DNA from: Sphingobacterium detergens
GTDB lineage: Bacteria > Bacteroidota > Bacteroidia > Sphingobacteriales > Sphingobacteriaceae
Length of the DNA stretch: 64,000 bases
Direction of reading: 5' to 3'
Assembly: GCF_003610355.1 (NCBI RefSeq)
Contig: NZ_RAPY01000001.1
Location: forward strand, 186,001 to 250,000
How positions within the stretch are numbered: position 1 is the stretch's first letter; every line of letters begins with the position of its first letter. This document shows positions 1 to 8,947 of the stretch, in pieces. The notes under the pieces were generated by a model. It made no database searches and was not told the origin of the DNA. It saw only the letters and a program-made list of their open reading frames with translations. The position numbers and the translations under genes were made by a program.

Positions 1-1125
1 TTGGCTTCGGTGCTACCCATCTGGCTGCTTCTTGTTCCAAGGGATTACCTTTCCACCTATCTCAAGATTGGCACGATTCTGATGCTGGCCGTGGGCATTG
101 TCTTTGTGCATCCGATAATCCAAATGCCTGCGCTGACCAATTTTATTCATGGCGGCGGCCCTGTGATCGGCGGCCCTGTGCTGCCATTTATTTTTATCGT
201 GATCGCCTGTGGGGCAATTTCGGGTTTCCATGCGATTATTGCCACAGGCACGACACCTAAGATGCTGGGCACCGAAAAAGAGATACTTTTTGTAGGCTAC
301 GGCGCGATGTTGGTGGAAGGATTTGTGGCCTTAATGGCCTTGATCGCAGCATGCACCCTGTTACCGGGCGACTATTTTGCGATCAACACACCAGTCAGCG
401 ATTATGCAAATTTTCTGGCAAGGCATCCCGAATTAAAAGCCGTGGATCTACAGCATTTTTCAGATCGGATAGGAGTAGACCTCCATGGCCGTACAGGCGG
501 AGCTGTTTCCCTTGCCGTGGGGATGGCCCATATCTTTGATAAAGTTCCCTTTATGAACGATGTGATGGCTTACTGGTACAATTTTGCCATTATGTTTGAA
601 GCCGTGTTTATCCTTACGGCTATCGATGCCGGGACGCGGGTCGGACGATTCTTTTTGCAGGAAATGCTGGGCAATGTCTTTCCAGCTTTTAAAGACAAAG
701 ATTGGAAACCCGGCGTTTGGCTATGCAGTGCTCTTTTCACTTTTTCCTGGGGCTATCTTGTTTTTACCGGCAATGTAAGCAGTATCTGGCCCTTATTTGG
801 CATTAGCAACCAGCTATTGGCTGCCTGTGGCCTTATTGTCTGTACGACGATGCTTATTCGGATGAATAGGAAGAAATATGCTTTATTTACGGCGATACCA
901 GGCGTATTTATGGCCGGTATCACCTTTTGGGCAGGCTATCTGCAGGTAGTGGATATTTATTTACCCAAAGGGCAACTACTATTAGCTTCACTGGCGATAT
1001 TGGCCATGCTCCTGATGCTGCTTGTATTTATAGGTACGTTCCGAAAGTGGTATCAATTATTTAAAACGCAGACTACATTTATCGACCAAAATGGCGAATC
1101 AGTGAAAGTTTTGGTGGATCGCTAG
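1..1125 (+). CDS. cstA: Carbon starvation protein A (CstA), C-terminal part
   Basis: Polytopic inner-membrane protein of the CstA family, linked to peptide or pyruvate uptake during carbon limitation. The visible 374 residues contain about eight hydrophobic segments and family-typical stretches such as GFHAIIATGTTPK near residue 78, AIDAGTRVGRFFLQE near residue 205 and WPLFGISNQLLA near residue 262. The gene runs off the left edge: CstA proteins are usually longer, and the TTG at base 1 is probably an internal leucine codon, so the N-terminal membrane helices are missing here. It is followed by about 250 bases without a gene. A weak inverted repeat, CTTATCG at 1130-1136 and CGATAAG at 1158-1164, lies after the stop but has no T-run. 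Confidence 0.93.
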   Translation: MASVLPIWLLLVPRDYLSTYLKIGTILMLAVGIVFVHPIIQMPALTNFIHGGGPVIGGPVLPFIFIVIACGAISGFHAIIATGTTPKMLGTEKEILFVGYGAMLVEGFVALMALIAACTLLPGDYFAINTPVSDYANFLARHPELKAVDLQHFSDRIGVDLHGRTGGAVSLAVGMAHIFDKVPFMNDVMAYWYNFAIMFEAVFILTAIDAGTRVGRFFLQEMLGNVFPAFKDKDWKPGVWLCSALFTFSWGYLVFTGNVSSIWPLFGISNQLLAACGLIVCTTMLIRMNRKKYALFTAIPGVFMAGITFWAGYLQVVDIYLPKGQLLLASLAILAMLLMLLVFIGTFRKWYQLFKTQTTFIDQNGESVKVLVDR

Positions 1126-1338
1126 CTGCCTTATCGGTATCGTACATAGTGATAGCACGATAAGTAAAGTGGTTCCTGTATTTGAAGCTACCATCTTAAA
1201 GCTTAAAAGAGTGCTCGAATCTCATCCGCATAATAATGTAACTGGCTATCTGGAGTTTCTCAAAATGTCCAGTTGATGATAAAAATGTCACAATTGAAAG
1301 AAAATTTTAGATAATTTTTTTACTGGCATGCATTTCAG

Positions 1339-1346
1339 TAAATTTG
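1339..1346 (+). promoter_or_regulatory. Putative -7 element of the gnd-zwf-pgl operon
   Basis: TAAATTTG fits the Bacteroidota -7 consensus TAnnTTTG and ends 26 bases before the gnd ATG. The expected TTG about 19-20 bases upstream is not clear (a T-run lies there), so the promoter is only partly supported. Confidence 0.45.
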
Positions 1347-1372
1347 ATGCATAACATAAACTTTAAGTAAGA

Positions 1373-2797
1373 ATGGAAAAGTATAATTACGGGGTCATTG
1401 GTCTGGGTGTAATGGGAAGAAATCTGCTTTACAATATTGCCGATAATGGTTTCTCTGTCGTAGGATTCGATTTAGATGAAGAAAAGGTAGTAGAACTTCG
1501 TAAAGGAGTAGCTTCAGGTACAAAGGTTGTTGGAACTGTTTCTCTAGAGGAATTTGTGTTGAGTTTAGACAGTCCGCGAAAAGTTATTTTGATGGTTCCT
1601 GCTGGCAAACCGGTTGATGCTGTTCTTGAAAGCATAACACCACTTCTGAGTCCAAAAGATATTGTCGTTGATGCGGGAAATTCTTATTTCAAAGATACCG
1701 AGAGACGTATAGCTGATTTAGCTTCTAAAAACCTGCATTTTATGGGAATGGGAGTTTCTGGAGGAGAGCAGGGCGCAAGAAGAGGACCAAGTATTATGCC
1801 GGGTGGAGATTTGGAAGTTTTCAATTTGGTGAAGCCTATGCTGGAAGTCATTTCAGCAAAAGTAAACGGGGAGCCCTGCACCGCTTATATGGGCAAAGGA
1901 GCTGCAGGAAATTATGTTAAAATGGTTCACAACGGTATTGAATATGCCATCATGCAATTGATCAGTGAAGCATACGATTTACTGCGAAAAGGAGCTAATC
2001 TTAACAATGAACAATTGCATGAAGTTTTCAAAAGATGGAATGAAGGCGAGATGAATTCTTTCCTTATTGAAATAACAAGAGATATTTTCCAGCAAAAAGA
2101 TGATGTAACAGACGGTTATCTTGTCGACAAGATTTTAGATAAAGCAGGAGCAAAAGGAACCGGAAAATGGACCTCCCAGGAGGCTATGGAAGTTGGGGTG
2201 TCTATTCCAACCATCGATATTGCAGTAACATCAAGAATTTTATCCGCTTACAAAGATGAGCGCGTGAAAGCTTCTCAATTATATGCTAAGGAAGAAGTAA
2301 AAACTCCTGAAAATACAGAATTGTTCATCAAAGAAGTGGGGGAAGCTTTGTATTTATCTACTTTAATCAGTTATGCGCAAGGTTTGGCATTATTGGTAAA
2401 AGCTTCTGAAGAATATCAGTTTGAAATTCCGTTAAAAGATGTTGTTAAAATCTGGAGGGGTGGATGTATCATCCGTTCGGTTTTATTGGAAAAATTTTAT
2501 CTGGCTTATTCAAAAGACGAGAACTTATCTAATATTTTATTGGATCCGGAAATTGCAGAAATTGTAAAAGACAAAATTTCTCCATTAAGAAAAACAGCTG
2601 CTTTTGCTGTATCAAACGGAATTCCAAGTTTAGGAATTCAGTCGGCTCTAGGATATTTCGAAGCTTACACCACAGCATCTTTACCTGTAAACCTGCTTCA
2701 GGCTCAGCGTGATTATTTTGGTGCACACACTTACCAAAGAACTGACAGAGCAGGAGTCTTTCATACGTCATGGCAAAACCCAAATAACGGAATCTAA
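1373..2797 (+). CDS. gnd: 6-phosphogluconate dehydrogenase (decarboxylating)
   Basis: Oxidises 6-phosphogluconate to ribulose 5-phosphate and CO2 with NADP+, the third step of the oxidative pentose-phosphate pathway, in the cytoplasm. The 474 residues are the usual length of the long-chain family. The N-terminal Rossmann domain has GVIGLGVMGRNL at residues 8-19, followed by MVPAGKPVD. The signature GVSGGEQGARRGPSIMPGG and the catalytic-lysine region KMVHNGIEYA are present, and the C-terminal tail QRDYFGAHTYQRTDR is complete. It is the first gene of a tight operon: zwf starts two bases after its stop. Base composition is more AT-rich than cstA upstream, which hints at a different history. Confidence 0.97.
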   Translation: MEKYNYGVIGLGVMGRNLLYNIADNGFSVVGFDLDEEKVVELRKGVASGTKVVGTVSLEEFVLSLDSPRKVILMVPAGKPVDAVLESITPLLSPKDIVVDAGNSYFKDTERRIADLASKNLHFMGMGVSGGEQGARRGPSIMPGGDLEVFNLVKPMLEVISAKVNGEPCTAYMGKGAAGNYVKMVHNGIEYAIMQLISEAYDLLRKGANLNNEQLHEVFKRWNEGEMNSFLIEITRDIFQQKDDVTDGYLVDKILDKAGAKGTGKWTSQEAMEVGVSIPTIDIAVTSRILSAYKDERVKASQLYAKEEVKTPENTELFIKEVGEALYLSTLISYAQGLALLVKASEEYQFEIPLKDVVKIWRGGCIIRSVLLEKFYLAYSKDENLSNILLDPEIAEIVKDKISPLRKTAAFAVSNGIPSLGIQSALGYFEAYTTASLPVNLLQAQRDYFGAHTYQRTDRAGVFHTSWQNPNNGI

Positions 2798-2799
2798 CA

Positions 2800-4281
2800 A
2801 TGAGTGACAATACAATCCTGCATCCAACAACCATCGTTATTTTTGGTGCAACAGGGGATTTGGCAAAAAGAAAGCTTTTTCCTGCCTTCTACAATTTATA
2901 TATCGATGGCCGAATGCCCAAAGGGTTTAATATTTTAGCTTTAGGAAGAGCCGAAAATACGGATGAAAAATTCAGGGCTTATATTAAAGAAAATCTGGAG
3001 AGTTTTTCCAGGAAGCCTGTAATCAAGGAAGATTGGGCTGGTTTTCAGGCTCACATCAGCTATTTTCAGCATCAGCTTGATGAAGAAAGCTCTTATCAGA
3101 ATTTATATCAGAAACTGGAAAATTTTGATAAAGTGTACGGAATGAGAGGAAACAGACTTTTCTATTTGTCGATTGCACCAAACTTTGTATCGGTAATTTC
3201 AAATCATCTTAAAAATACGTCAATAGCATCTGATCCTACAACAGATCGAATTATTATCGAAAAACCTTTTGGTCACAATAAAGCATCTGCCATTGAGCTA
3301 AATAATCTTCTTTCACAAACTTTTCAAGAAGAACAGATTTATCGTATCGATCATTATTTAGGTAAAGAAACCGTTCAGAATATTTTAGCGTTCAGGTTCG
3401 GAAATTCAATTTTTGAACCTCTTTGGAATCACAGACATATAGAATCGGTGCAGATTACGGTTGCCGAAGAAGTAGGCGTGGAAACAAGAGCCAGTTTTTA
3501 TGAGCAGACAGGAGCTTTGCGCGATATGATTCAGAACCATCTTTTGCAAATTCTTTGTATGGTTGCTATGGAACCTCCGGCGTCACTTGAATCGGGTGAG
3601 ATCAGGGATCGTAAAGTTGATGTTTTAAAATCCATCCGTAGGATTTCTCCCGACAAAGTAGATCATTATGCGGTAAGAGGACAGTACGGACGAGGCAAAG
3701 TAAATGGGCTAAAAGTAAATGGCTATCGCCAGGAAGAGGGAATTGCTCATGATTCCAATACGGAAACATTTGTCGCTATTAAGTTTTATCTGGATAATGA
3801 AAGATGGGAGGATGTTCCTTTTTATGTCCGTACCGGGAAGAAGATGAAAGAAAAGCATTCTTATATAACGATTCAGTTTAAGCCACTTCCAAATTCTACG
3901 TTTTCAGAAAGCAGCTCGCTTCTGTCAGCAAACCGATTGATTATTAATATCCAGCCACAAATGGACATCAGATTGCAGTTTATGTCTAAAAAACCGGGCT
4001 TGTCTTTACAGCTTAAACCTGTAGAAATGATTTTTGATAATTTTGCCTGTCAGACGGATACGCCCGAAGCTTATGAAACGCTTTTATTGGAAGCACTTGT
4101 GGGCGACCTTACACTGTTTATGCGCTCTGATCAGGTAGAAGAAGCTTGGGATGTGATAAAAACGATTCAGGAAACCTGGGAAAAAACCAAAGATCCATCT
4201 TTCCCAAATTATGCTTCAGGAAACTGGGGGCCTGATGACAGTGATGCACTGGTAGAGCGGCAGGGACATCAGTGGGTTTAA
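2800..4281 (+). CDS. zwf: Glucose-6-phosphate 1-dehydrogenase
   Basis: Converts glucose 6-phosphate to 6-phosphogluconolactone with NADP+ and is the entry step of the oxidative pentose-phosphate pathway. Length (493 aa) is typical. The dinucleotide-binding motif FGATGDLAKRKLFPA lies at residues 14-28. The substrate-binding signature RIDHYLGKETVQN is near residue 185 and contains the catalytic His region; EKPFGHN precedes it. It sits between gnd and pgl, giving the three oxidative-branch genes in one transcription unit, in the order gnd-zwf-pgl with almost no spacing. Confidence 0.97.
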   Translation: MSDNTILHPTTIVIFGATGDLAKRKLFPAFYNLYIDGRMPKGFNILALGRAENTDEKFRAYIKENLESFSRKPVIKEDWAGFQAHISYFQHQLDEESSYQNLYQKLENFDKVYGMRGNRLFYLSIAPNFVSVISNHLKNTSIASDPTTDRIIIEKPFGHNKASAIELNNLLSQTFQEEQIYRIDHYLGKETVQNILAFRFGNSIFEPLWNHRHIESVQITVAEEVGVETRASFYEQTGALRDMIQNHLLQILCMVAMEPPASLESGEIRDRKVDVLKSIRRISPDKVDHYAVRGQYGRGKVNGLKVNGYRQEEGIAHDSNTETFVAIKFYLDNERWEDVPFYVRTGKKMKEKHSYITIQFKPLPNSTFSESSSLLSANRLIINIQPQMDIRLQFMSKKPGLSLQLKPVEMIFDNFACQTDTPEAYETLLLEALVGDLTLFMRSDQVEEAWDVIKTIQETWEKTKDPSFPNYASGNWGPDDSDALVERQGHQWV

Positions 4282-4298
4282 AATCTAATGAAAAGAGA

Positions 4299-5009
4299 AT
4301 GAATATTACGATATTTGATAACCTGGATGCTTTATATAAAAAAGCAGCAGATACATTTGTTGAGCTTTCTAAAAAAGCAATCCAGAAGCATGATAAATTT
4401 GTGGTCGCGTTGAGTGGTGGCTCTTCACCGAAAGCCATTTTTAGCTTATTAGCTACTCCCGAGTATGCAGATAAAATAATTTGGAACAAAATCCATTTTT
4501 TTTGGGTAGATGAAAGATGGGTTCCTCTTGAAGATGAGAAAAGTAATTTTAAGATGACTTTGGAAGTACTTTTGAATAAGGTTCCAGTCAATAAAAATCA
4601 GATTTTCCCCATGTATAAAGAGGGAATTGAGCCTGAAAATTACGCTAAAGAATACGAAACTCAAATCAGAAATGTTTTGGGAGATGACGGTATTTTTGAT
4701 TTCATCCTTTTAGGAATGGGGGATGATGGCCACACAGCTTCTCTGTTTCCAGGTGAAAAGATTTTACAAGAAAAAGAAAAATGGGTTGATGCCTACTATC
4801 TAAAGCCACAGGCAATGTTCAGAATTACTTTGACTGAACCTATTATCAATAAAGCTGAAAATATTCTGATTGTTACGTTTGGTAAATCCAAGAAAAACGC
4901 TTTGAATGAAGTTCTTAATGGTGTATATAATCCTGAACTATATCCGCTACAGTTAATTGAAAAGAAAGCAGGAGTCCAGATTTTTACCGATAAAGAAGCT
5001 GGAGTTTAA
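4299..5009 (+). CDS. pgl: 6-phosphogluconolactonase
   Basis: Hydrolyses 6-phosphogluconolactone to 6-phosphogluconate, linking the zwf and gnd reactions. The protein is of the DevB/SOL type, with ALSGGSSPKAIF near residue 40, FFWVDERWVP near residue 75 and LGMGDDGHTASLFPG near residue 145; these hold the phosphate-binding and catalytic residues. An in-frame GTG at 4272 overlaps the end of zwf, but the ATG at 4299 (MNITIFDNL) has a purine-rich stretch just upstream and gives the usual N-terminus, so it is preferred. It is the last gene of the operon and is followed by a strong terminator. Confidence 0.93.
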   Translation: MNITIFDNLDALYKKAADTFVELSKKAIQKHDKFVVALSGGSSPKAIFSLLATPEYADKIIWNKIHFFWVDERWVPLEDEKSNFKMTLEVLLNKVPVNKNQIFPMYKEGIEPENYAKEYETQIRNVLGDDGIFDFILLGMGDDGHTASLFPGEKILQEKEKWVDAYYLKPQAMFRITLTEPIINKAENILIVTFGKSKKNALNEVLNGVYNPELYPLQLIEKKAGVQIFTDKEAGV

Positions 5010-5045
5010 TATCATTTAACTATAGTGGACATCTAGCCAAAAAGG

Positions 5046-5077
5046 CTCCCTTATCGATTAATAAGGGAGTTTTTTTT
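5046..5077 (+). terminator. Rho-independent terminator after pgl
   Basis: CTCCCTTAT at 5046-5054 pairs perfectly with ATAAGGGAG at 5061-5069 across a six-base loop and is followed by a run of eight T. It ends the gnd-zwf-pgl transcript. Confidence 0.92.
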
Positions 5078-5256
5078 ATTGCATACAAGACTATAAATAT
5101 TGACGATTTGATGTTCTGAAAACTTGCTCTTTTTCATAATATATAACAAACTAATTTAACATTTTTAATTTGTCTGAAAAACAGGTAAGGCTACCGGACC
5201 ATTGACCTTTCCGTTTATGATGATCCGTTAAACATTTTTTTTAATAATTTCCGTAA

Positions 5257-5646
5257 TTATTGAGATTTAATAATTGTTAGACTGCCATCATCAAATCCTA
5301 CTGCTATTGCTTTTGCATGGGCGAAAATAGAAGCTTTAAAATTCTCGGAAGTAACATATGTTTGAACGAGGTGTTCAGAATAATTTAAAATATCTTGCCA
5401 ATTTTTATCCTTTAGAAATTCGCTTCCAAATGAAAAATACTTCTGTTTGGGTTCAAAGTCCATGTTTGTGGCCCAGTCCTCATCATCCTCATCAAAGGTT
5501 TTTGAACCATTGAGATACATTGTGAAACCCTCTTCTGATTCAAAAAGTCCAAAATTGAAAGCAATTATCGATTTATCAATTTTTTCTATTTTATTTATAG
5601 TTTCCAGCCACTCTTGGAATCTTTGGTCTACTGTTATGTTGCCCAT
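5257..5646 (-). CDS. Hypothetical protein, 129 aa
   Basis: Not recognised. An acidic, soluble protein with no signal peptide or membrane segment; an Asp/Glu-rich patch (FDEDDEDWATN) lies near residue 53. Its size and acidity resemble SMI1/KNR4-like or other immunity-type proteins of polymorphic toxin systems, but no diagnostic motif was seen and no toxin gene is adjacent, so this is only a suggestion. It starts at an ATG (MGNITVDQRF). A second small orphan gene lies upstream on the same strand. Confidence 0.7.
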   Translation of the reverse strand: MGNITVDQRFQEWLETINKIEKIDKSIIAFNFGLFESEEGFTMYLNGSKTFDEDDEDWATNMDFEPKQKYFSFGSEFLKDKNWQDILNYSEHLVQTYVTSENFKASIFAHAKAIAVGFDDGSLTIIKSQ

Positions 5647-5708
5647 TCTTTGATTTTAGTTTACCGAGTCTTTTTAGAACTAATACTCTATAATAAGATT
5701 AAAACTGG

Positions 5709-6161
5709 TTATCCCTTCAGAAGTTCATATTCACTGAGGGGGAAATCATGTTTACACCATTTTTTCTTATAGCCTTCTAACCCTTCTTCATTCCATATTC
5801 TTATCAGATTCTCCCGTACCAAATTAATGTATTTCGGCAGGGTAGTAGCTCCCGAAAGTATGGTCTCAAAATTATCACCACTTATGAGGTTCCAACTAGC
5901 CCAATCTTTGTACCACCGGAGTTCATAGGAAATACTAGTACCGTTTTTTTTCAATATAAGTTTATGCTCGCCAGGTTCATCCATAAAAACAACTGATTTT
6001 TCACCTTTAGTTTTTAATTCAATGGCAGATTGTGCCAATTCTTTCAACGAATCGTGAAAAAAGGAAATGTTGACTGTGACAGTCTTTTCTATATTGCCAA
6101 TTTCAAGAATGGCCCAGCCTCCAGTATGTAATATGTATTTTAAGGTGAAAACTGATTTCAT
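5709..6161 (-). CDS. Hypothetical protein, about 150 aa
   Basis: Not recognised. A soluble protein of mixed alpha/beta appearance without signal peptide; aromatic-rich centre (YELRWYKDWASWNLISGDN) and a basic C-terminus. The ATG at 6161 (MKSVFTLKYI) is preferred over a TTG twelve bases upstream at 6173. It shares strand with the 129-aa gene downstream, separated by about 60 bases. Like that gene it could be an orphan immunity-type protein, but nothing in the sequence shows this directly. Confidence 0.68.
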   Translation of the reverse strand: MKSVFTLKYILHTGGWAILEIGNIEKTVTVNISFFHDSLKELAQSAIELKTKGEKSVVFMDEPGEHKLILKKNGTSISYELRWYKDWASWNLISGDNFETILSGATTLPKYINLVRENLIRIWNEEGLEGYKKKWCKHDFPLSEYELLKG

Positions 6162-6233
6162 AGTTTTTCGCAATTTCCTCTACAATTTAAAAAGAATATA
6201 TTAATCTGTGGTATTTTGTATTTCAAACCTCAT

Positions 6234-6357
6234 ACTTTTCGGTATGTCTCCCATGCCGCTTACATAAACCTTGTTTTCCTCGGATAGCCTCTGTAGCAGC
6301 CATACTTTTGCTATACACATAAAAACAAAAGAATATGGCAAATCAATTTTTAATTAA
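6234..6357 (+). repeat. Leader repeat, copy 1 (5' region of the beta-helix gene)
   Basis: This 124-base stretch is repeated, with few changes, at 8835-8947. It covers the untranslated leader, a -7-like TACTTTTG at 6303-6310, a conserved ACAAAAGAAT before the start codon, and the first seven codons (MANQFLI). Relative to copy 2 it carries about ten extra bases between the TTG at 6271-6273 and the -7 element, making that spacing 29 instead of 19. Confidence 0.9.
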
Positions 6358-8746
6358 GGAAACAATGGCGGATATGACAACATTATCTACCGCTGAAATC
6401 GCTGCACTGCAGACCGGAACTTATGATGGTGTACAACTATTAGGCTATCACCAGAAAGGGGACACCCCAGCGCCGATTATTTATTATCTAGCTCCACTTA
6501 CTCCCGATCCTGGACCAGATGATGGTGGAAGCGTTATCCACGTAGGCGGTATTAAGCTCGTACATAAATTTGTGGGTGAAATTGATGCGAGATATTTTGG
6601 TGTTCAATCGAATGTGGATGCTAAAACCCAATTAATAGCGATTTCTGCATACATTAGTTCTAATACTTTAGTCTCCAGTCTAACTTTTAAAGGATTATCA
6701 AGTTTTGAAATCAGCGGAAGCATAGTTTTTAATCTCAAAAGAAATTTGGAATTAAATGGATCAGGTGTGCTAGTAAAAAGAAAATTAGGCACAGGAGGAG
6801 TAGTGATATTTGACTTTAATTGTTCAGGACATAATCTCAATATTTCTGATATAAATTTCGACGGAACTAGAAATAATGATGAAAGTTTCTATGAAAGGGA
6901 AGTACAAATCCATGTTGCCAATAATGCTAGAACCTCACAAAATACTATTCCTGTAAGGGTAAATAACTATACTGAGGCTAATATCAATACATGTAGTTTT
7001 AAAAATATACATGGATGGGGGATATATAGTCTATCTGGGAATCTCCTTACCATTGACAATTGTGTCTTTGAAAATATAGCCAGAACAGCAGTAGAAAGCA
7101 ATAGAGAGGTAATCAAGACTATTGTCCGCAACTGTAATTTTGGTGACATAGGGATATTGCCGGATAAATTTAAAGTAAACGGTACCGAAATATTATACGA
7201 TCAACTTGTTGATGGATCTAAATATTTTACTGACAATGGCGATGGCGTAATGTTTTTAGGACATGAGGGGCATTGTTATAACTGCATATTTACAAACGTT
7301 AATCGACTTAATGTTGTTTATGACGTCCCGAATAAGAATGTAAATGGCAAAGTGTTCATATATAACAATACCATCTATAAAAAACATCCTAAGACAAGAT
7401 GTTCCAATCCGAGCGGAATTTTTTGGATTGAGTATGGTCATGAAGCATATATCTATGATAATAAAGCTTTCATGTATCAGACTTCTCCTGAAGATTTAGT
7501 GTGTCAGGGCATAGTATTCGCGCGGACAGATAGGTCAAAATGTAATGTTGTTATTGACAATAATCAGATTTACAATATATCATACAACAGATCTCTAGTT
7601 GGTATAAATTTTAGTTCATTTAATGGGAATTTAAGAATAACCAGAAATACAATAAAGGGGACTTTCTATGGATGTTTGGTACATAATTTTGAAAACGGTG
7701 ATAGTATCACTGATCTGGAAATAGACTCGAATTACCTACATAATACTAATCCGGCAAGTAATAGCTCTACTTTCATCATTGAAACATCAATAGGATTTAA
7801 CAATTTGGTATTCAACAACAACTATTGCTCCCAGCAAAATAAAATCCTTCCTTCTTTGCAGACCAGAAATTTGGGTAAATCTGTAGTAACTAATAATCAT
7901 TTTAATGGGGGAAATGTGCTCTCGGGTTTTGTCCATCAGGTCGATTTAATATTTGCAGACAACACTGGTGTTGGAAGTTACGAGTTTAATAAAAATAGTG
8001 GCGCTGAACTTTCCAAAGTCGAGATCGTGAACAATGATATTGTATCATTAAAAATGTTTAATTCCATTAACAACACTGCTGGAACTTTTGCCTATACAGG
8101 GACTATTTCAGGTAATAGGCTTAAATCGCCATTACAAATTTCCTCCGGTAAGAATTTGAGAATCACAAAGAATGAAATTGATGGCGGTATACTTCTATTG
8201 TCACCTCTCCATGCAAATGATTTGGTAGTCGTGGCAGACAATGATATTATCTTGTCAGCGATCAATCAGACTGGAATATATATTAATAATACAATCTCGG
8301 CCACAGATATCACTGTCCGCAATAATAGCATCAACGGCCGTGATTTTTCGGGAGGAACAGGTATATTTTATCAGGTACCGCTCAATCGGACCAATTGTAT
8401 TAGCATGGGGAATCATCTTAAAAAGTTGAAAAATTATACACTCAATGATTTTCAGAATATAGGTGGGACAGCAAATATGCCTTCATTGGATCAGGGGTCA
8501 CTACGTGCTTATGACTGGTTTAACACCGACACCAATACACTTATGATCTGGGATGGATTCGTTTTCAGGTCCGCGGCTCCAAACGCTTCAGCTAGCTCAA
8601 AAGGAGTAGTAAGTCAGGCTGCAGTCTCTCCTGATAGTGCAAGTAATCCATCTACTACATATACTCAGATGGAGGTACAGTCCATACTGTTAGAGCTTCG
8701 GGATTTAAAGGCTAAGTTGAGAACAGCAGGGATTTTAGCGACCTAA
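6335..8746 (+). CDS. Right-handed parallel beta-helix (tailspike-like) protein
   Basis: 803-aa protein with a short N-terminal head (residues 1-60), then DARYFGVQSN near residue 84, a linker often seen before pectate-lyase-like domains of phage tailspikes. Residues about 100-690 are a long series of short beta-strands rich in Asn, with recurrent N-N-x-hydrophobic turns (for example ITRNTIKG, FNNNYCSQQ, ISGNRLKSP), as in parallel beta-helices. The C-terminus (about 740-803) is Ala/Ser-rich and ends in a short helix, QSILLELRDLKAKL, that could trimerise. No signal peptide is visible. Carbohydrate binding or cleavage is a family-based inference; no catalytic residues were identified. The gene is framed by two copies of a leader repeat. 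Confidence 0.8.
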   Translation: MANQFLIKETMADMTTLSTAEIAALQTGTYDGVQLLGYHQKGDTPAPIIYYLAPLTPDPGPDDGGSVIHVGGIKLVHKFVGEIDARYFGVQSNVDAKTQLIAISAYISSNTLVSSLTFKGLSSFEISGSIVFNLKRNLELNGSGVLVKRKLGTGGVVIFDFNCSGHNLNISDINFDGTRNNDESFYEREVQIHVANNARTSQNTIPVRVNNYTEANINTCSFKNIHGWGIYSLSGNLLTIDNCVFENIARTAVESNREVIKTIVRNCNFGDIGILPDKFKVNGTEILYDQLVDGSKYFTDNGDGVMFLGHEGHCYNCIFTNVNRLNVVYDVPNKNVNGKVFIYNNTIYKKHPKTRCSNPSGIFWIEYGHEAYIYDNKAFMYQTSPEDLVCQGIVFARTDRSKCNVVIDNNQIYNISYNRSLVGINFSSFNGNLRITRNTIKGTFYGCLVHNFENGDSITDLEIDSNYLHNTNPASNSSTFIIETSIGFNNLVFNNNYCSQQNKILPSLQTRNLGKSVVTNNHFNGGNVLSGFVHQVDLIFADNTGVGSYEFNKNSGAELSKVEIVNNDIVSLKMFNSINNTAGTFAYTGTISGNRLKSPLQISSGKNLRITKNEIDGGILLLSPLHANDLVVVADNDIILSAINQTGIYINNTISATDITVRNNSINGRDFSGGTGIFYQVPLNRTNCISMGNHLKKLKNYTLNDFQNIGGTANMPSLDQGSLRAYDWFNTDTNTLMIWDGFVFRSAAPNASASSKGVVSQAAVSPDSASNPSTTYTQMEVQSILLELRDLKAKLRTAGILAT

Positions 8747-8768
8747 TGCCGACATGATACTTAAATGC

Positions 8769-8799
8769 AAATGCGACTTTCTAATAGAATGTCGCATTT
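8769..8799 (+). terminator. Terminator after the beta-helix gene
   Basis: AAATGCGAC at 8769-8777 pairs with GTCGCATTT at 8791-8799, followed by a T-rich CTTATTTG. Confidence 0.75.
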
Positions 8800-8834
8800 C
8801 TTATTTGAGTTAGAATATCAACGATAAATACGTG

Positions 8835-8947
8835 ACTTTTCGGTATCTCCCATATACCGCTTACATACACCTTGTTTTCCTCCGTTGCTGCCATACTTTT
8901 GTTATACACATAAAACAAAAGAATGTGGCAAATCAATTTTTAATTAA
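8835..8947 (+). repeat. Leader repeat, copy 2 (orphan 5' region, truncated gene start)
   Basis: Nearly the same sequence as 6234-6357, down to the start region, here with GTG instead of ATG followed by codons for ANQFLIN. After this the similarity stops: the reading frame goes on only to LTSVNMAL and a stop, and no beta-helix gene follows. The TTG at 8872-8874 and TACTTTTG at 8894-8901 are 19 bases apart, the consensus Bacteroidota spacing. It looks like the remnant of a second, deleted paralogue. The stop codon of the leftward membrane-protein gene lies inside its last bases. Confidence 0.88.
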
